Below are positions 36,926 to 43,077 of a DNA stretch of 64,000 nt, piece by piece (the stretch's first letter is position 1; every line of letters starts with the position of its first letter). The position numbers and the translations under genes were made by a program. The notes under the pieces were generated by a model. The model had not been told where the DNA came from. It searched no databases and was given only the letters and a program-made list of their open reading frames with translations. This DNA is from Nitrosomonas communis (lineage in GTDB: Bacteria > Pseudomonadota > Gammaproteobacteria > Burkholderiales > Nitrosomonadaceae): assembly GCF_024102715.1 (NCBI RefSeq), contig NZ_JAGFJM010000105.1:1-64000 (forward strand), given 5' to 3'.

Positions 36926-37636
36926 TTAAGAAACGCGCTTTCCGCTAGTGGAATCATCAGCAGAGTCATTTGCCAGCGCTTGATCGATCATGGCCGCAAG
37001 CGCCTTGCAATCGATCAGCTCGATATTCTGTCCCCTGGCAAACGATTGCGCTTCGGCTGTAAATACGCCGGAAGTGACAATGAATCCACCCGCAGCACCT
37101 TTTGCCGCCATCACGCCAAGCAGCTCGCGCACAACATTGACTGACACCTTGTAAGTTCGCCACTGTTTGCATTGGACGAGAAAAATTTTACCTTCTTTTT
37201 TGAGGATAAGATCAATACCGCCATCAGCCCCACCCCCGCCAGTTTCAGTTACAGAAAATCCACGCATGCGAAAAGCTTCTCCCACCAGCAACTCAAAATC
37301 CCTCCAGGTGAGGTTGCGCAGCGCATCATCAGTTTTTCCGCTGCCAACAGTGTCAATAAGATTTCTACGCTTGCGCCGCTTGAGAAATGAGGCTGCTGCA
37401 CCCGTTAAAAAGAGCAGCGGCAAAATGTATTGCCCGTAATAAGCAAAAGCCCGGGCCATCTGTTCACCCACCATGTAACCCCTGTGGCCAGAAGCAGCAT
37501 TGATTGGCATTCCAAGTGAAGCATACTGATGCAGCACGCCATAGGCGATAATTGCAAGAACTACCCCCATCCACCAGGGTAACGCCGCCGTGATTTCAAG
37601 CAAATCTTCCACAATACTGCTTTTTCTTCTTGCCAT
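36926..37636 (-). CDS. membrane-anchored Mrr-type restriction endonuclease-like protein
   Basis: The 236-residue protein has two hydrophobic segments (PWWMGVVLAIIAYGVL near 20-35 and YGQYILPLLFLTGAAASFL near 66-84), then a PD-(D/E)xK nuclease domain of the Mrr_cat type: RDFELLVGEAFRMRGF, DGGIDLILKKEGKIFLVQCKQW (catalytic Asp, Glu-like position and Gln-x-Lys, about 140-163) and GGFIVTSGVFTAEAQSFA. Such proteins may cut foreign or modified DNA at the membrane. ATG 37636 is chosen because GGAG lies six bases upstream; ATG 37648 and 37639 are alternatives. It borders a toxin-antitoxin and repeat-rich patch. Confidence 0.82.
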   Translation of the reverse strand: MARRKSSIVEDLLEITAALPWWMGVVLAIIAYGVLHQYASLGMPINAASGHRGYMVGEQMARAFAYYGQYILPLLFLTGAAASFLKRRKRRNLIDTVGSGKTDDALRNLTWRDFELLVGEAFRMRGFSVTETGGGGADGGIDLILKKEGKIFLVQCKQWRTYKVSVNVVRELLGVMAAKGAAGGFIVTSGVFTAEAQSFARGQNIELIDCKALAAMIDQALANDSADDSTSGKRVS

Positions 37637-37747
37637 CATTTTCTCCATCAGTTTGAAACCAGCTCATGCAACAAGGATTCTGATTATAAAAAAAGCATTT
37701 TTTGCGCTACAAGTCACGGAAAATTAACATTCTGTAATAAATGCTGA

Positions 37748-37850
37748 ATTCCATTTCCAAATCAAAAATGACGCGAAGGCGAGCCGCAGACAGTATAAAT
37801 AATACGGCAAGGTGAAGCCGACAATGTCAGTTTTGATTTAGAAATGGAAT
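37748..37850 (+). repeat. 103-bp inverted-end repeat element, copy 4
   Basis: It begins ATTCCATTTCCAAATCA and ends TGATTTAGAAATGGAAT, with the same orientation and internal sequence as copy 2. It lies in the 500-base gap between the Mrr-like gene and brnT, which also holds two other repeat types. Confidence 0.9.
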
Positions 37851-37963
37851 AACTCCCCAGGATTTTGTAAATTCATGCACACTATCGATAACGGCATTAA
37901 CCGCTCCGCACTTAATCCTGATTTCGGGATGGGTTATACCAAGCCTTGATTATTTCCAGTGAT

Positions 37964-38032
37964 CTGTTTCAGTAAAATATTTATAAATACAGCCGTTCGG
38001 CCTGAGCCTGCGGAAGGCCAATGCCAGTAGTT
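37964..38032 (+). repeat. dispersed repeat, GCCTGAGCCTG type (copy 3, left half only)
   Basis: CTGTTTCAGTAAAATATT followed by GCCGTTCGGCCTGAGCCTG matches the left half of the complete copy at 31675. The right half is missing, so it is a truncated element. Confidence 0.65.
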
Positions 38033-38045
38033 AATGTCCAATATA

Positions 38046-38113
38046 TCGGGACACGAGGCGCAACAATTGCAAACGATACGCCTCACTACGTTCAACACCC
38101 TGCGATACTGTAG
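38046..38113 (+). repeat. dispersed repeat, GCGCATCAATCGC type (degenerate copy)
   Basis: GAGGCGCAACAATTGCAAAC, then ACGCCTCACTACGTTCAAC and CCTGCGATACTG match, with changes, the segments at 39648 and 40620. A short related piece (CCGAAGCGCGAGGCGCATC) is also at 38858. It sits upstream of the brnT operator. Confidence 0.6.
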
Positions 38114-38120
38114 CTTTTGC

Positions 38121-38153
38121 TATACTTGTATTAACTCTGTCAATACAAGTATA
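38121..38153 (+). promoter_or_regulatory. 12-bp inverted repeat, probable brnTA operator
   Basis: TATACTTGTATT, nine bases, then AATACAAGTATA: a perfect palindrome that ends two bases before the brnT start codon. Type II antitoxins of the ribbon-helix-helix kind bind such palindromes to autorepress. No Shine-Dalgarno sequence fits between the repeat and the ATG. Confidence 0.7.
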
Positions 38154-38155
38154 AA

Positions 38156-38458
38156 ATGCCTGTTGTGAATACTTATTACGAATTTAACGGCGAGCTGTCT
38201 GTATGGAATACGGGCAAAGCAGATAAAAATCTACGCAAGCATGGCGTTCGCTTTGAGGAGGCAGCGACAGTCTTTTTTGATCCAATGTTTGTGCTGATGG
38301 ATGCTTCCCGCTCCGATGAAACACGTCATGCCGCTATCGGCTTTGATCTGGCCGGACGTCTGCTCTACGTAGTTCATATTGAGGTTAATGAGTCTTTTAT
38401 TCGCATCATTTCTGCCCGCCGCGCCGAACCTAAAGAGGAATCTATTTATGACTTCTGA
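38156..38458 (+). CDS. brnT: BrnT-family type II toxin
   Basis: The 100-residue protein follows the BrnT pattern: DKNLRKHGVRFEEAATVFFDP (about 22-42), a central IGFDLAGRLLYVVHIE block and RIISARRAEPKEESIYDF at the end, the RelE-like core that cleaves RNA in characterised members. ATG 38156 has no ribosome-binding site; GTG 38165 is a possible alternative, and the first 15 residues are not needed by the family. The antitoxin gene overlaps its end by 11 bases. Confidence 0.87.
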   Translation: MPVVNTYYEFNGELSVWNTGKADKNLRKHGVRFEEAATVFFDPMFVLMDASRSDETRHAAIGFDLAGRLLYVVHIEVNESFIRIISARRAEPKEESIYDF

Positions 38459-38744
38459 GCGCTTAAAAAAACGCCTGCAAAAAGACCGCCCCATGACATC
38501 CATCACGATACGTATTCCGGTTGATGTTGTGGAATCCATGAAGAAGATTGCTCCGCTCAAGGGCTTCTCTGGATACCAAACATTGCTGAAGTCATACATT
38601 AGCGAAGGGTTGCGCAAAGATGAGGAACGCTATTCCAGTGTGTCAACAGCACGATTGATCGAAGCGTTAAAAAAACATGGGGTATCCGAAGCCATCATCG
38701 AAGAAGCGACACGTGATCTAATTCCATTTCCAAATCAAAAATGA
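38448..38744 (+). CDS. brnA: BrnA/CopG-like antitoxin with repeat-encoded C-terminus
   Basis: The start ATG 38448 has AAAGAGGAA upstream and overlaps brnT by 11 bases, as in the second brnTA pair. The 98 residues include a ribbon-helix-helix-like segment (MTSITIRIPVDVVESMKKIAP) and a long helical tail. The last eight codons (IPFPNQK and stop) lie inside the 103-bp repeat that begins at 38721, so insertion replaced the original end. The DNA-binding part is intact, so autoregulation and toxin neutralisation may survive. Family assignment is by context and pattern. Confidence 0.8.
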   Translation: MTSERLKKRLQKDRPMTSITIRIPVDVVESMKKIAPLKGFSGYQTLLKSYISEGLRKDEERYSSVSTARLIEALKKHGVSEAIIEEATRDLIPFPNQK

Positions 38745-38823
38745 CGCGAAGGTGAGCCGCAGACAGTATAAATAATACGGCAAGGTGAAGCCTGCAATGT
38801 CAGTTTTGATTTAGAAATGGAAT
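38721..38823 (+). repeat. 103-bp inverted-end repeat element, copy 5 (inside brnA)
   Basis: It begins ATTCCATTTCCAAATCA and ends TGATTTAGAAATGGAAT, with two internal differences from the others (GGTGAGCC and CCTGCAATG). Same orientation. Its left end supplies the last codons and stop of the antitoxin gene. Confidence 0.9.
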
Positions 38824-39011
38824 AACATCGGCATAGCCGGATTCAGCACTGCAGGAGTGCCGAAGCGCGAGGCGCATCTCTTACGAGACTACTTCTGCCA
38901 CCGTTCCGTCAGACTTGCTCATTCCTGTTTAAACAGGAACAAAGCTGACTTCCTGCTTCACCGAGGCCGGTTTCACCAGGTCTTGCGATCCGAGCCAGAG
39001 CCTTCCTCTCC

Positions 39012-39062
39012 ACATGACGTGGTGGCCAGGGTGGATGACGCGCTGCTTATCTACCCGTGCTG
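39012..39062 (-). repeat. dispersed repeat, GGTGGATAAGC/GCGTCATCCACC type (copy)
   Basis: CAGGGTGGATGACGCGCTGC then TTATCTACCCGTGC: the palindromic unit also found at 40505, 41279, 41432, 41690 and 54708. It overlaps the end of the DUF2442 gene. Confidence 0.65.
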
Positions 39063-39305
39063 CCATATTGGAATAGAGCGATCGTAAAGTGTCTCCGGTG
39101 CAATGTCGATATTGCCCGGCCATATAACCGTACCCTGTTCGACGCGAGCGCAGTTGAACAAAGGTGAATCTTTGAGCCGGTTAAAGGGTTTTTTATCCAT
39201 GTAAGAAGACATATCAAAAATACGGCATTCTCCGTTCTCAAATTGAAGCTCCAGTTTATACCCCGCATGAACCTTTACGCACACCACATCAAGCAAATTA
39301 TCCAT
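39051..39305 (-). CDS. DUF2442 domain protein
   Basis: The 84-residue protein matches DUF2442: VKVHAGYKLELQFENGECRIFDM (about 10-32), KPFNRLKDSPLFNCARVEQG and IDIAPETLYDRS. DUF2442 genes often sit next to DUF4160 genes in toxin-antitoxin-like pairs. Here the DUF4160 partner lies directly upstream on the same strand but is broken (39317-39466), so this protein is left without a complete mate. AAAGG precedes ATG 39305. Its last codons overlap a palindromic repeat. Confidence 0.88.
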   Translation of the reverse strand: MDNLLDVVCVKVHAGYKLELQFENGECRIFDMSSYMDKKPFNRLKDSPLFNCARVEQGTVIWPGNIDIAPETLYDRSIPIWQHG

Positions 39306-39316
39306 ATCGTTTACCT

Positions 39317-39466
39317 TTATTGCAGCGGAGCAATTCGAAAAGGCTCCTCACCATTAGCGACAAGATCCCAGTTAGCGAAAAGTTAAAAATATGGTAAGTG
39401 GTGACCATCATTATCCTCATAAAACAGCATGACTAAAATGTCATAGAACATGCTGATGGTAGGCAC
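39317..39466 (-). pseudogene. DUF4160 gene remnant with internal deletion
   Basis: From GTG 39466, preceded by AGGAGG, the frame reads PTISMFYDILVMLFYEDNDG and HHLPYF, then a TAA, then in the same frame LFANWDLVANGEEPFRIAPL and a stop at 39317-39319. The first part matches the N-terminus and the second the C-terminus of DUF4160 proteins, which are about 80-90 residues long. Roughly 100 or more bases are missing between HHLP and FANW, so the product is destroyed. It ends 12 bases before the DUF2442 start, so the pair was an operon. Confidence 0.78.
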
Positions 39467-39869
39467 CGCACTCCTCCTGATGGCTGGAAAGAAACCATTA
39501 CTCTAGTACAAAATATAGGAACCATGCCCATTCCCTTGTTATGTATGTATCATAAATTGTCCAGCAATAGTTATTAATAACTATCTGTTTATCAGGTCAT
39601 TTTATTAGAGTTCTGCTACTAAAATCTTTCTCTGCTTATGATGGGAGAAGGCGCATCAATCGCAAACGATGCGCTTCACTGCAGTTCAACCCAGCCTGCG
39701 ATACTGGGCAGATCTACTTGCCAGAGGCTACTTGCTCAAGTCGCTCAGCTAGCCAAATCTTGATGATGGGCTACCCCCTGCAAGCAAGATGATAATTTCA
39801 ATACCCCGCTGCGCAAAATACATATATATTGGATAAAATTATGTCCATTGATGGAAAGAAATTATTCCC
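39467..39869. other. gap with a duplicated antitoxin tail
   Basis: The first half (39467-39640) is AT-rich and featureless. The segment 39648-39778 is a diverged copy of 40627-40755: the GCGCATCAATCGC repeat followed by the last about 60 bases of the minus-strand brnA-like gene at 40699 (AGGCTACTTGCTCAAG...CCAAATCTTGATGATGG). It breaks off there, so no gene is intact. The vapBC promoter should lie within 39780-39869. Confidence 0.65.
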
Positions 39870-40079
39870 ATGAAAACACATATCGATTTGGATGAAGAAT
39901 TACTCAAACAAGTGATTACGCTGGGGAATTTTCCGACAAAAAAAGCAGCTATCCAGGCAGCTCTCACCGAATTTGCCAAAACGCTCAAACGCCGGGAATT
40001 ACTATCCTTACGCGGTCAGATTTCCTGGCATGGAGATCTTGATCAATTACGCGCTACTCGAAATATTGAAGCAGACTAA
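39870..40079 (+). CDS. vapB: VapB-type antitoxin
   Basis: The 69-residue protein has the VapB (DUF2191-like) pattern: MKTHIDLDEELLKQVITLGN as the DNA-binding strand-helix, PTKKAAIQAALTEFAKTLKRRE as the second helix, and a C-terminal SLRGQISWHGDLDQLR toxin-binding tail. The stop shares bases with the vapC start (TAATG). It should repress its own operon together with the toxin. Confidence 0.9.
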   Translation: MKTHIDLDEELLKQVITLGNFPTKKAAIQAALTEFAKTLKRRELLSLRGQISWHGDLDQLRATRNIEAD

Positions 40080-40474
40080 TGCTGGTCGATACCTCGGTCT
40101 GGATCGATTTTTTTAATGGCTATGCTTCCCTTGAGGCCGATCGTTTGGCACAGGCGCTGGAAGAGGGTGAACCGATCGCTCTCCCCGGCCTGGTCTGGAC
40201 TGAAATCCTGGCGGGTTTGCGCAGTGAATCGGAAGCAGCCAGGATTCACGGTTTACTGAACGCTTTCGATTATGTCCAAGACCCTACATGGCAGGATCAC
40301 ATCGAGGCTGCAAGAATTTACCGAACTTGCAGAACCAAGGGTTTCACTATCCGTTCAACGATCGATTGTGTCATTGCGCAGCTCTGTTTACGCGACGACC
40401 TGCCATCGCTATGTAAAGACCGCGATTTCCAGACTATCAGCCAATACTTTCCTTTACGTCTGATCAAAGTTTGA
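40079..40474 (+). CDS. vapC: VapC-type PIN-domain toxin
   Basis: The 131-residue PIN ribonuclease has the acidic catalytic set: Asp4 in MLVDTSVWIDF, Glu in WTEILAGL (about residue 42), Asp in RSTIDCVIAQLC (about residue 100) and Asp in CKDRDF (about 118-120). Characterised VapC proteins cleave tRNA or rRNA. It is translationally coupled to vapB. A second, internally deleted copy of its 3' half lies at 41467-41657. Confidence 0.93.
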   Translation: MLVDTSVWIDFFNGYASLEADRLAQALEEGEPIALPGLVWTEILAGLRSESEAARIHGLLNAFDYVQDPTWQDHIEAARIYRTCRTKGFTIRSTIDCVIAQLCLRDDLPSLCKDRDFQTISQYFPLRLIKV

Positions 40475-40504
40475 TGTGCAATGTCACATCACTCCCTCTA
40501 TGCC

Positions 40505-40545
40505 GGCATGGTGAGGTGGATAAGCAGCGCGTCATCCACCGTATT
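40505..40545 (+). repeat. dispersed repeat, GGTGGATAAGC/GCGTCATCCACC type (copy)
   Basis: GAGGTGGATAAGCAGC then GCGTCATCCACCG forms a near-perfect palindrome just downstream of vapC. It could act as a hairpin at the end of the vapBC message. Confidence 0.7.
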
Positions 40546-40698
40546 TGAGATTTGAGCCAAATCCAAATGATGATTCAAAACTGGAATCAGAATAAGGTGC
40601 ATTGCTCAGAGCTGTAGGATGTGCCGAAGCGCGAGGCGCATCAATCGCGAACGATACACTTCACTGCGGTTCAACCCAGCCTGCGATACTGGGTAGAT

Positions 40699-40932
40699 CT
40701 ATTTGCCAGAGGCTACTTGCTCAAGCCGTTCAGCAAGCCAAATCTTGATGATGGACTGGCGCGTCACGCCGAGCCGGCTGGCTTCCCGGTCCAGAGATTC
40801 GATCATCCAGTCTGGAAAATCCACATTGATTCTTCTCTGTTTTTGCAGGGGCCTGCGCACCCGTGAAAGGTCCAGGACTGCAGTCATATCCTTGCCGCTA
40901 TCAAAGTCTGCGTCAAATTTCTTAGCTTTCAT
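40699..40932 (-). CDS. BrnA/CopG-like antitoxin, intact partner of a broken toxin
   Basis: The 77-residue protein has a disordered start and a C-terminal ribbon-helix-helix: RRINVDFPDWMIESLDREASRLGVTRQSIIKIWLAERL (about 34-71, quoted in part). ATG 40932 overlaps the upstream brnT remnant by 11 bases, the same overlap as in the 38156 pair, and has GGAGGAGG upstream. Because the toxin carries a nonsense codon, this antitoxin appears orphaned. A fragment of its 3' end is duplicated at about 39717-39776. Confidence 0.85.
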   Translation of the reverse strand: MKAKKFDADFDSGKDMTAVLDLSRVRRPLQKQRRINVDFPDWMIESLDREASRLGVTRQSIIKIWLAERLEQVASGK

Positions 40933-41185
40933 ATGAAACCTCCTCCTCTGGACGTGAACGACGAACAGAAATAATCCAAATATTTTTGCTGCGATGAGTG
41001 ATGATTGCCGACCAGTACTTACCTTTTATGCGGCCAATAACCAGAAACCTTGGTTCATCAATCGTCTTTGCCGGAATCTCAATAAGGTACGGATCATTCT
41101 AGAGTTCCTGAGCTTGAACGAAGTCAATCCCGTGTTTCTCTAAATTAGCCAGGCTTTTCTGTTCATCAAATTTGAATAAAAACAT
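40922..41185 (-). pseudogene. BrnT toxin gene interrupted by one amber codon
   Basis: From ATG 41185 the frame reads FKFDEQKSLANLEKHGIDF and VQAQEL, then TAG at 41099-41101, then NDPYLIEIPAKTIDEPRFLV, GRIKGKYWSAIITHRSKN and IISVRRSRPEEEVSYES to TAA 40922-40924. This is a complete BrnT protein of 87 codons but for the single stop, which stands where relatives usually have Trp before Asn-Asp-Pro. One base change (TGG to TAG) explains it. The downstream antitoxin remains intact. Confidence 0.85.
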
Positions 41186-41203
41186 GGTATAGAAAATATA
41201 CCA
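41185..41203 (-). promoter_or_regulatory. 7-bp inverted repeat at the broken brnT start
   Basis: TGGTATA, five bases, TATACCA. It overlaps the ATG at 41185-41183 by one base, just as the palindrome at 38121 abuts the first brnT. It is probably the operator bound by the 40699 antitoxin. Confidence 0.6.
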
Positions 41204-41278
41204 TTATTATAGGATATGAAAATTATTGGATCATTCCAGTAAAACCATTTCCATTCGCGGGAGTCTGCTAAATCTAGC

Positions 41279-41465
41279 GTGGTAGGGTGGATAAGCAACG
41301 CGCCATCCACCGCATTTGAGCCATAATTAAAAACCGGAATCAGAATAAGGTGCATGGCTGAACCGGCACGTTTCCAGGTTTTCAGTCTATAATCCAAACC
41401 CACCTGTTTTAGCCGATGGTTGTTTGGTTTTTGGGTGGATGACGCGTTGCTTATCCACCCTACCG
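41279..41465 (+). repeat. two GGTGGAT/ATCCACC palindromes in opposite orientation
   Basis: GGTGGATAAGCAACGCGCC ATCCACC at about 41284-41310 and its counterpart GGTGGATGACGCGTTGC TTATCCACC at about 41434-41459 bracket about 120 bases of otherwise featureless DNA. Each unit is palindromic and belongs to the family at 40505. The pair could fold into one large hairpin. Confidence 0.65.
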
Positions 41466-41466
41466 T

Positions 41467-41657
41467 GCTATATCTCCCTTGAGGCCGATCGTTTGGCACA
41501 GGCGCTGAAAGAGGACTTGAATAGGTTTCACTATCCGCTCAACGATTGATTGTGTCATTGCGCAGCGCTGTTTGCGCGACGGCCTGCCGTTGCTATGTAA
41601 AGACCGCGATTTCCAGACCATCAGCCAATACTTTCCTTTACGTCTGATCAAAGTTTG
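41467..41657 (+). pseudogene. vapC remnant with a large internal deletion
   Basis: CTTGAGGCCGATCGTTTGGC and ACAGGCGCTGAAAGAGG match vapC at about 40131-40166; the sequence then jumps to GGTTTCACTATCCG...GATTGTGTCATTGCGCAG, matching 40338 to the stop at 40474. About 170 bases are lost and there is no start. Homology continues past the stop to about 41703, matching the sequence downstream of the intact vapC (TGATGTGCAATGTCACAT). It is therefore a decayed duplicate of the whole 3' region. Confidence 0.85.
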
Positions 41658-41689
41658 ATGTGCAATGTCACATTACTCCCACTGTGCCG

Positions 41690-41735
41690 GCATGGTGAGG
41701 TGAATGACGCAGGCTTATCCACCCTGCCACTTTAG
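41690..41735 (+). repeat. dispersed repeat, degenerate GGTGGAT/ATCCACC copy
   Basis: GCATGGTGAGGTGAATGACG then GCTTATCCACCCTGCC, carried along with the duplicated vapC 3' region. Confidence 0.55.
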
Positions 41736-41858
41736 CGCATACATCCTGCGATCCAGTCAAATGACAGAATAAAACCTGTTTTACTGATTTATTCCAGGCT
41801 TCAATCCAACAGCAAGTTATATACATTCGCGTATCGCGTTGTTCCGCTAGCACACTGT

Positions 41859-41903
41859 ACCAAAGTACCATGCACCAAAGTACGATGTACCACAGTCCGA
41901 TAG
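41859..41903 (+). repeat. 15-bp tandem direct repeat upstream of flp
   Basis: Three units: ACCAAAGTACCATGC, ACCAAAGTACGATGT, ACCACAGTCCGATAG. The array ends about 100 bases before the flp start, where a regulator of the pilus operon could bind. No sigma-54 or clear sigma-70 promoter could be recognised near it. Confidence 0.75.
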
Positions 41904-42002
41904 GCGCGGCATACGTGATTTGTCACAATGACATCCGTGGCGTAACAAAACAGAGTCACTTTTTGCAAGAGAGCTTTTTTAACCGTAACTGGAGACATAG
42001 CA

Positions 42003-42196
42003 TGAACAAACTGATTCAATCTGTAAAACAATTTATGAACGACGAGCAAGGGATGGGCGCAGTGGAATATGCATTGATCGTTGCTGTGATGGCTGCAGCG
42101 ATTATAGCTGGATGGGAACCTCTCTCAAACGGAATAAAAAATGCCTTCACTACAATCCAAGGCACAATTGAAACTAAAGCTGCTGCAGCTAAGTAA
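42003..42196 (+). CDS. flp: Flp-type pilin precursor
   Basis: This is a 64-residue type IVb prepilin. The Flp motif is present: a short basic leader, then QG followed by MGAVEYALIVAVMAAAII, with Glu at +5 and Tyr at +6 after the predicted cleavage Gly. The hydrophobic stretch forms the pilus core. GGAGA precedes ATG 42003; the frame is open further upstream but those codons are not pilin-like. It is the first gene of the Tad locus; the prepilin peptidase gene follows after a strong hairpin. Confidence 0.95.
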
Positions 42197-42242
42197 TTAA
42201 CTGGTGTGGCTCTATTTAGATAGTAGTTAATTTAGCTAAACC

Positions 42243-42268
42243 CGCCACCCGGTCACTACCGGGTGGCG
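42243..42268 (+). terminator. 11-bp perfect hairpin between flp and cpaA
   Basis: CGCCACCCGGT, loop CACT, ACCGGGTGGCG. Only TT follows, so full termination is unlikely. It probably acts as a partial attenuator or 3' stabiliser that lets pilin mRNA exceed the downstream genes. It ends four bases before the cpaA ATG, so it may also block ribosome entry there. Confidence 0.7.
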
Positions 42269-42271
42269 TTG

Positions 42272-42820
42272 ATGGAAAAAAGCATGCATATATTACAGAT
42301 TGCCATTCTGACAGGATTGTTAATCTTTGCCGCCTGGCATGACAGCCGTCATTTTCGTATTCCGAATGCGCTGGTTTTTCCTGGCGCTGTCATCGGCGTC
42401 CTACTCAATAGTCTACTGCCGCACGACATGGGCGGACTTGGCATACTTACTGCTTTAGCAGGATTAGGTGTTGGCCTGATTGTGCTGCTGCCGCTCTATC
42501 TGCTGCGCGCTCTAGGCGCTGGCGACATCAAACTGATGGCCATGATCGGCGCATTTGCCGGACCAGCCAGCATGTTGATGATCACAGCCTATGTCCTATT
42601 GGCGGGCGGGGTGCTGGCGATCGGCGTGGTATTGGTGCGCGGCAAGTTATCCAAGCTGATGGATAATTTCAGGTTCATGCTGCTCATGCGCCTGGCCGGA
42701 TCGAGCAGCATCAATCTGCCGACAACGGAAACCATCAATCAATCCGCTGGCAAGCTCCCATATGGCGTCGCCATTGCCGCTGGGACGCTGATCTATCTGG
42801 TGAAGATGCAGTGGGGATAG
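42272..42820 (+). CDS. cpaA: prepilin peptidase TadV/CpaA
   Basis: This aspartyl membrane protease removes the Flp leader and usually also processes TadE-type pseudopilins. The 182-residue protein has the two catalytic aspartates in AAWHDSRHFRIPN (about residue 24) and LGAGDIKLM (about residue 81) and several membrane spans, the size of short TadV-type peptidases without the methylase domain. ATG 42272 or 42284 may be the start; an upstream GTG lies inside the hairpin. Confidence 0.92.
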   Translation: MEKSMHILQIAILTGLLIFAAWHDSRHFRIPNALVFPGAVIGVLLNSLLPHDMGGLGILTALAGLGVGLIVLLPLYLLRALGAGDIKLMAMIGAFAGPASMLMITAYVLLAGGVLAIGVVLVRGKLSKLMDNFRFMLLMRLAGSSSINLPTTETINQSAGKLPYGVAIAAGTLIYLVKMQWG

Positions 42821-43077
42821 CATGCAACGTAAAGCAATTATCGGCAACAGCTACTCCCCTGCTTATATTTAGCCACAGTCCACTCACACTCAACCGGATG
42901 TCATAGCCATTCACTGTTTAACCGTCAATCAGGGGATGAACTAAGGCCGTTTTGCCGTTCTGTTCCAATCATCACAATAGCATTATTTTCAATATAGTCG
43001 GCTTAGGGAGGCCATCGCGATCACGTGATGATGAAATACAGAATTCATAATCAGATTAAAAAACAAGAGGACGATCA

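Noticed and set aside
41140..41499. 119-codon minus-strand frame between broken brnT and broken vapC
   Set aside because: It reads through two palindromic repeats and the toxin start; repeat-derived, not a gene.
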